DNA from: Shimia sp.
GTDB lineage: Bacteria; Pseudomonadota; Alphaproteobacteria; Rhodobacterales; Rhodobacteraceae
Length of the DNA: 64,000 nucleotides
Assembly: GCF_022448905.1 (NCBI RefSeq)
Contig: NZ_JAKVCW010000006.1
Coordinates: 62,001 to 126,000 of the forward strand
Direction of reading: 5' to 3'
Position 1 is the stretch's first letter. Each line of letters starts with the position of its first letter. The notes beneath the pieces were generated by a model, which was given only the letters and a program-made list of their open reading frames with translations, had not been told where the DNA came from and did not search any database. The translations under genes were made by a program, and so were the position numbers. Below are positions 62,342 to 64,000 of this stretch, in pieces.

Positions 62342-63850
62342 TTACTTAAGGCGCTGCCCATTGGCCAGAACCTGACCTTTGTCGTTGACTTCAATCTTGG
62401 AGACCAGCGTGTCGTCACCGTCACCCGGCTGGGTGAACATGCCCATCATCATGCGCGCGCCCATCGCCTGATCTTCTGGCAGTAGGCCCATGGAGATCAG
62501 CTTGTCCATCAGGCCATTGATACCTGCAATCTTGATATCAACGCTGCCTTGAGGACGGGGCAGGCCGTCAAAGCTCTCCAGATCAGTGTTGTCGAAGGTG
62601 AAGCTGCCCGCGCCTTCCACAGCCGCACCGGCCAGGTTCAGCTGGATGTCGTTGATGCTCAGGGAGTTCAGCTCACCCGGGATTTCCGGGCTGTCTTCGT
62701 CCAGTGTCAGGATGTCCATCGCCACGGTGGCCAGACCGCTCACATCAACAATCAGGTTGGCCGGATCACGCGGCAGCACCTGTCCAGGGTCAAACATGCC
62801 CCAAAGCATCTCGGACACGCTCAGGTCCAACAGTTTAACGGTCAGGCCAAAGTCCTGCTGTTCTTCCGAGGCGGCCAGTGGCACGGAGAAACCATAGCCC
62901 ATTTCGCCAAAGCTCACATCAATCGGCAGCGGGAACTCGCTGCTGGAGATGTTCACGGCCACATCGGAGATCGTGCCGTCATAAGACATGATGTCGCTGT
63001 TCATCTCGACACCTACGACACCGGCACCGCTGGTGTAGGACATCGCCACAGGGTCATCGCCGTCCATGGCGTTCATGCTGAAGGTCGAAGACTCCAGCGC
63101 GTAGCTGCCATCCACATCAAACCCATCCGCAAAGAACGCCGCAACATCCTCACCGTATTCGCCGGTTGGCACGCTGGCGGAACCGTCCAATTTCAGCCCC
63201 GCAACGGAGAGGTTCACGTCAAAGGCGTCACCGGAATCCGGGTCCGTACCTTTGGCCACAAGGCTCACGTTGCCAATGGTGCCGGTTTGGACGCTCTTGA
63301 TCACGTCTCCAAACGTGGTCTGCGAGCGACCAGCCAGATCGGCCATGGTCAGCGCAATATCCATGTCCGGCACGGTCTCGCCGTCCACAACAATGCTGTC
63401 CACGGTCAGGTCCAGCTTGCTGGCGGCATAATCATAGACCATGGCGTCAACGGTACCGGACACGATGTTGTTCATGTCGGCAGAGCTCATGGTCAGGGTG
63501 ATTTCGACGTTTTCATCGTCCTCAACCACATTCACCTTGATCGGCGCGTTTTCTGGTAGAAGCACGCGCACGGTGCCGTCGCCCACGTTCTCAAAGGACA
63601 TGGTGCCCATGTCGATGGCCACGGTAACGTCCTCTTCAGGAACCGCCACGGTCATCACCAGATCATTCACGCTCAGCACGTCGCCACTGGTGCTTTCGTT
63701 TGCGGTGATCTCGTAGCCAAAACCGGTCATCGAGTCGCGCCAGCTGCCCCAGACTTCCTCTGCGGTGACATCTGCCCAGGCGGCCTGAGCGCAAAATACC
63801 GTGGCCAAAGCCGTGGTTGTGAAAATGCGGGGTGCTGAAATCTGCATCAA
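62342..63850 (-). CDS. DUF2125 family periplasmic protein
   Basis: A 502-aa exported protein with a signal peptide (residues 1-26, ending AWAD). Long beta-rich repeats follow, with recurring Asp/Val/Thr-rich strands, as in DUF2125. The family is found in alphaproteobacteria and has no established function; the fold suggests an outer-membrane or envelope lipid-related role, but this is inference. It is monocistronic, ending in a strong terminator. Confidence 0.85.
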   Translation of the reverse strand: MMQISAPRIFTTTALATVFCAQAAWADVTAEEVWGSWRDSMTGFGYEITANESTSGDVLSVNDLVMTVAVPEEDVTVAIDMGTMSFENVGDGTVRVLLPENAPIKVNVVEDDENVEITLTMSSADMNNIVSGTVDAMVYDYAASKLDLTVDSIVVDGETVPDMDIALTMADLAGRSQTTFGDVIKSVQTGTIGNVSLVAKGTDPDSGDAFDVNLSVAGLKLDGSASVPTGEYGEDVAAFFADGFDVDGSYALESSTFSMNAMDGDDPVAMSYTSGAGVVGVEMNSDIMSYDGTISDVAVNISSSEFPLPIDVSFGEMGYGFSVPLAASEEQQDFGLTVKLLDLSVSEMLWGMFDPGQVLPRDPANLIVDVSGLATVAMDILTLDEDSPEIPGELNSLSINDIQLNLAGAAVEGAGSFTFDNTDLESFDGLPRPQGSVDIKIAGINGLMDKLISMGLLPEDQAMGARMMMGMFTQPGDGDDTLVSKIEVNDKGQVLANGQRLK

Positions 63851-64000
63851 CTTATCTACCTTTTCAAAGCCTTCCTCCTAAGACTGGGTCTTCGGTGGGG
63901 CAGGGTCAAGGGTCAAACCAGCGGGTTTTTTCGCTGGGGGTGGACGCCTTGCCTTGATCGCCTTACTTCAAGGGAAATCAAACATTCCAAAGGGTTGTTT
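63851..64000. other. Right-edge non-coding sequence
   Basis: No gene is supported in the last 150 bases. It should hold the promoter of the DUF2125 gene. A hairpin CCAGCG / CGCTGG surrounds a T-rich loop near 63919-63938, but it has no terminator-like T tract outside the stem. Confidence 0.5.

Noticed and set aside
63919-63938. Hairpin CCAGCG / CGCTGG at the right edge as a terminator
   Set aside because: The T run is in the loop, not after the stem, and no gene end is visible beside it.

Overview
The window looks like a chromosomal segment of a marine Rhodobacteraceae (Roseobacter-group) alphaproteobacterium. Pointers are the G+C-rich codon use, the rnhB-ccrM pair (CcrM is the alphaproteobacterial cell-cycle GANTC methylase), the mutY / DUF721 / dsbA neighbourhood, the DUF4170 / KdtA-like / LpxK group, the TIGR02186-TauE pair and DUF2125. 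This assignment is inferred from gene content, not from a search. No rRNA, convincing tRNA, CRISPR array, insertion sequence or phage gene was seen.

1-22375 (minus strand): a polysaccharide assembly locus with a secondary-metabolite machine inside it. Reading in the direction of transcription: a secreted SGNH-esterase / glycosidase-like / RTX protein, a GT2 glycosyltransferase, a Wzx flippase, then four genes joined by ATGA overlaps (type I PKS, GT2 glycosyltransferase, a formyltransferase-NRPS carrying an inserted luciferase-like monooxygenase, Sfp/EntD-type phosphopantetheinyl transferase), then a Wzz-like chain-length protein, a 485-bp non-coding gap, an ExoY-like initiating sugar transferase and a Wzy-like polymerase. 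The simplest reading is an exported glycan decorated with, or built together with, a PKS/NRPS-derived acyl or aminoacyl group. This is the strongest candidate for an undescribed system here.

22561-34392: a secreted-type serine hydrolase; the zinc uptake regulon (znuB, znuC, zur, and divergent znuA with a very His-rich loop, with a Zur-box-like palindrome between); an orphan Tat-exported peptide-type substrate-binding protein; and a plus-strand run of three glycosyltransferases and an alpha/beta-hydrolase-like protein. One glycosyltransferase carries an N-terminal pseudo-GT half.

34399-44685: a LacI regulator, two class III nucleotide cyclases (one fused to DUF427, one membrane-bound), a membrane-tethered winged-helix protein, two small secreted proteins, rnhB, ccrM, alkB and mutY. 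The ccrM upstream region holds three GANTC sites and a perfect DnaA-box sequence. A heavily structured stretch ending in an intrinsic terminator lies downstream of ccrM.

44772-53232: mostly housekeeping genes: DciA-like DUF721, DsbA-family oxidoreductase, LpxK, a KdtA-like protein without the usual catalytic Glu, DUF4170, a glutamine amidotransferase, CysQ-like phosphatase, PmbA, TIGR02186 and TauE.

53428-58539: a nucleoside-type BMP ABC importer operon containing an extra NTF2-like gene. 58710-63850: RimI, TsaB, NifU-like Fe-S protein, UspA, a GNAT acetyltransferase, a class IV aminotransferase and a DUF2125 periplasmic protein.
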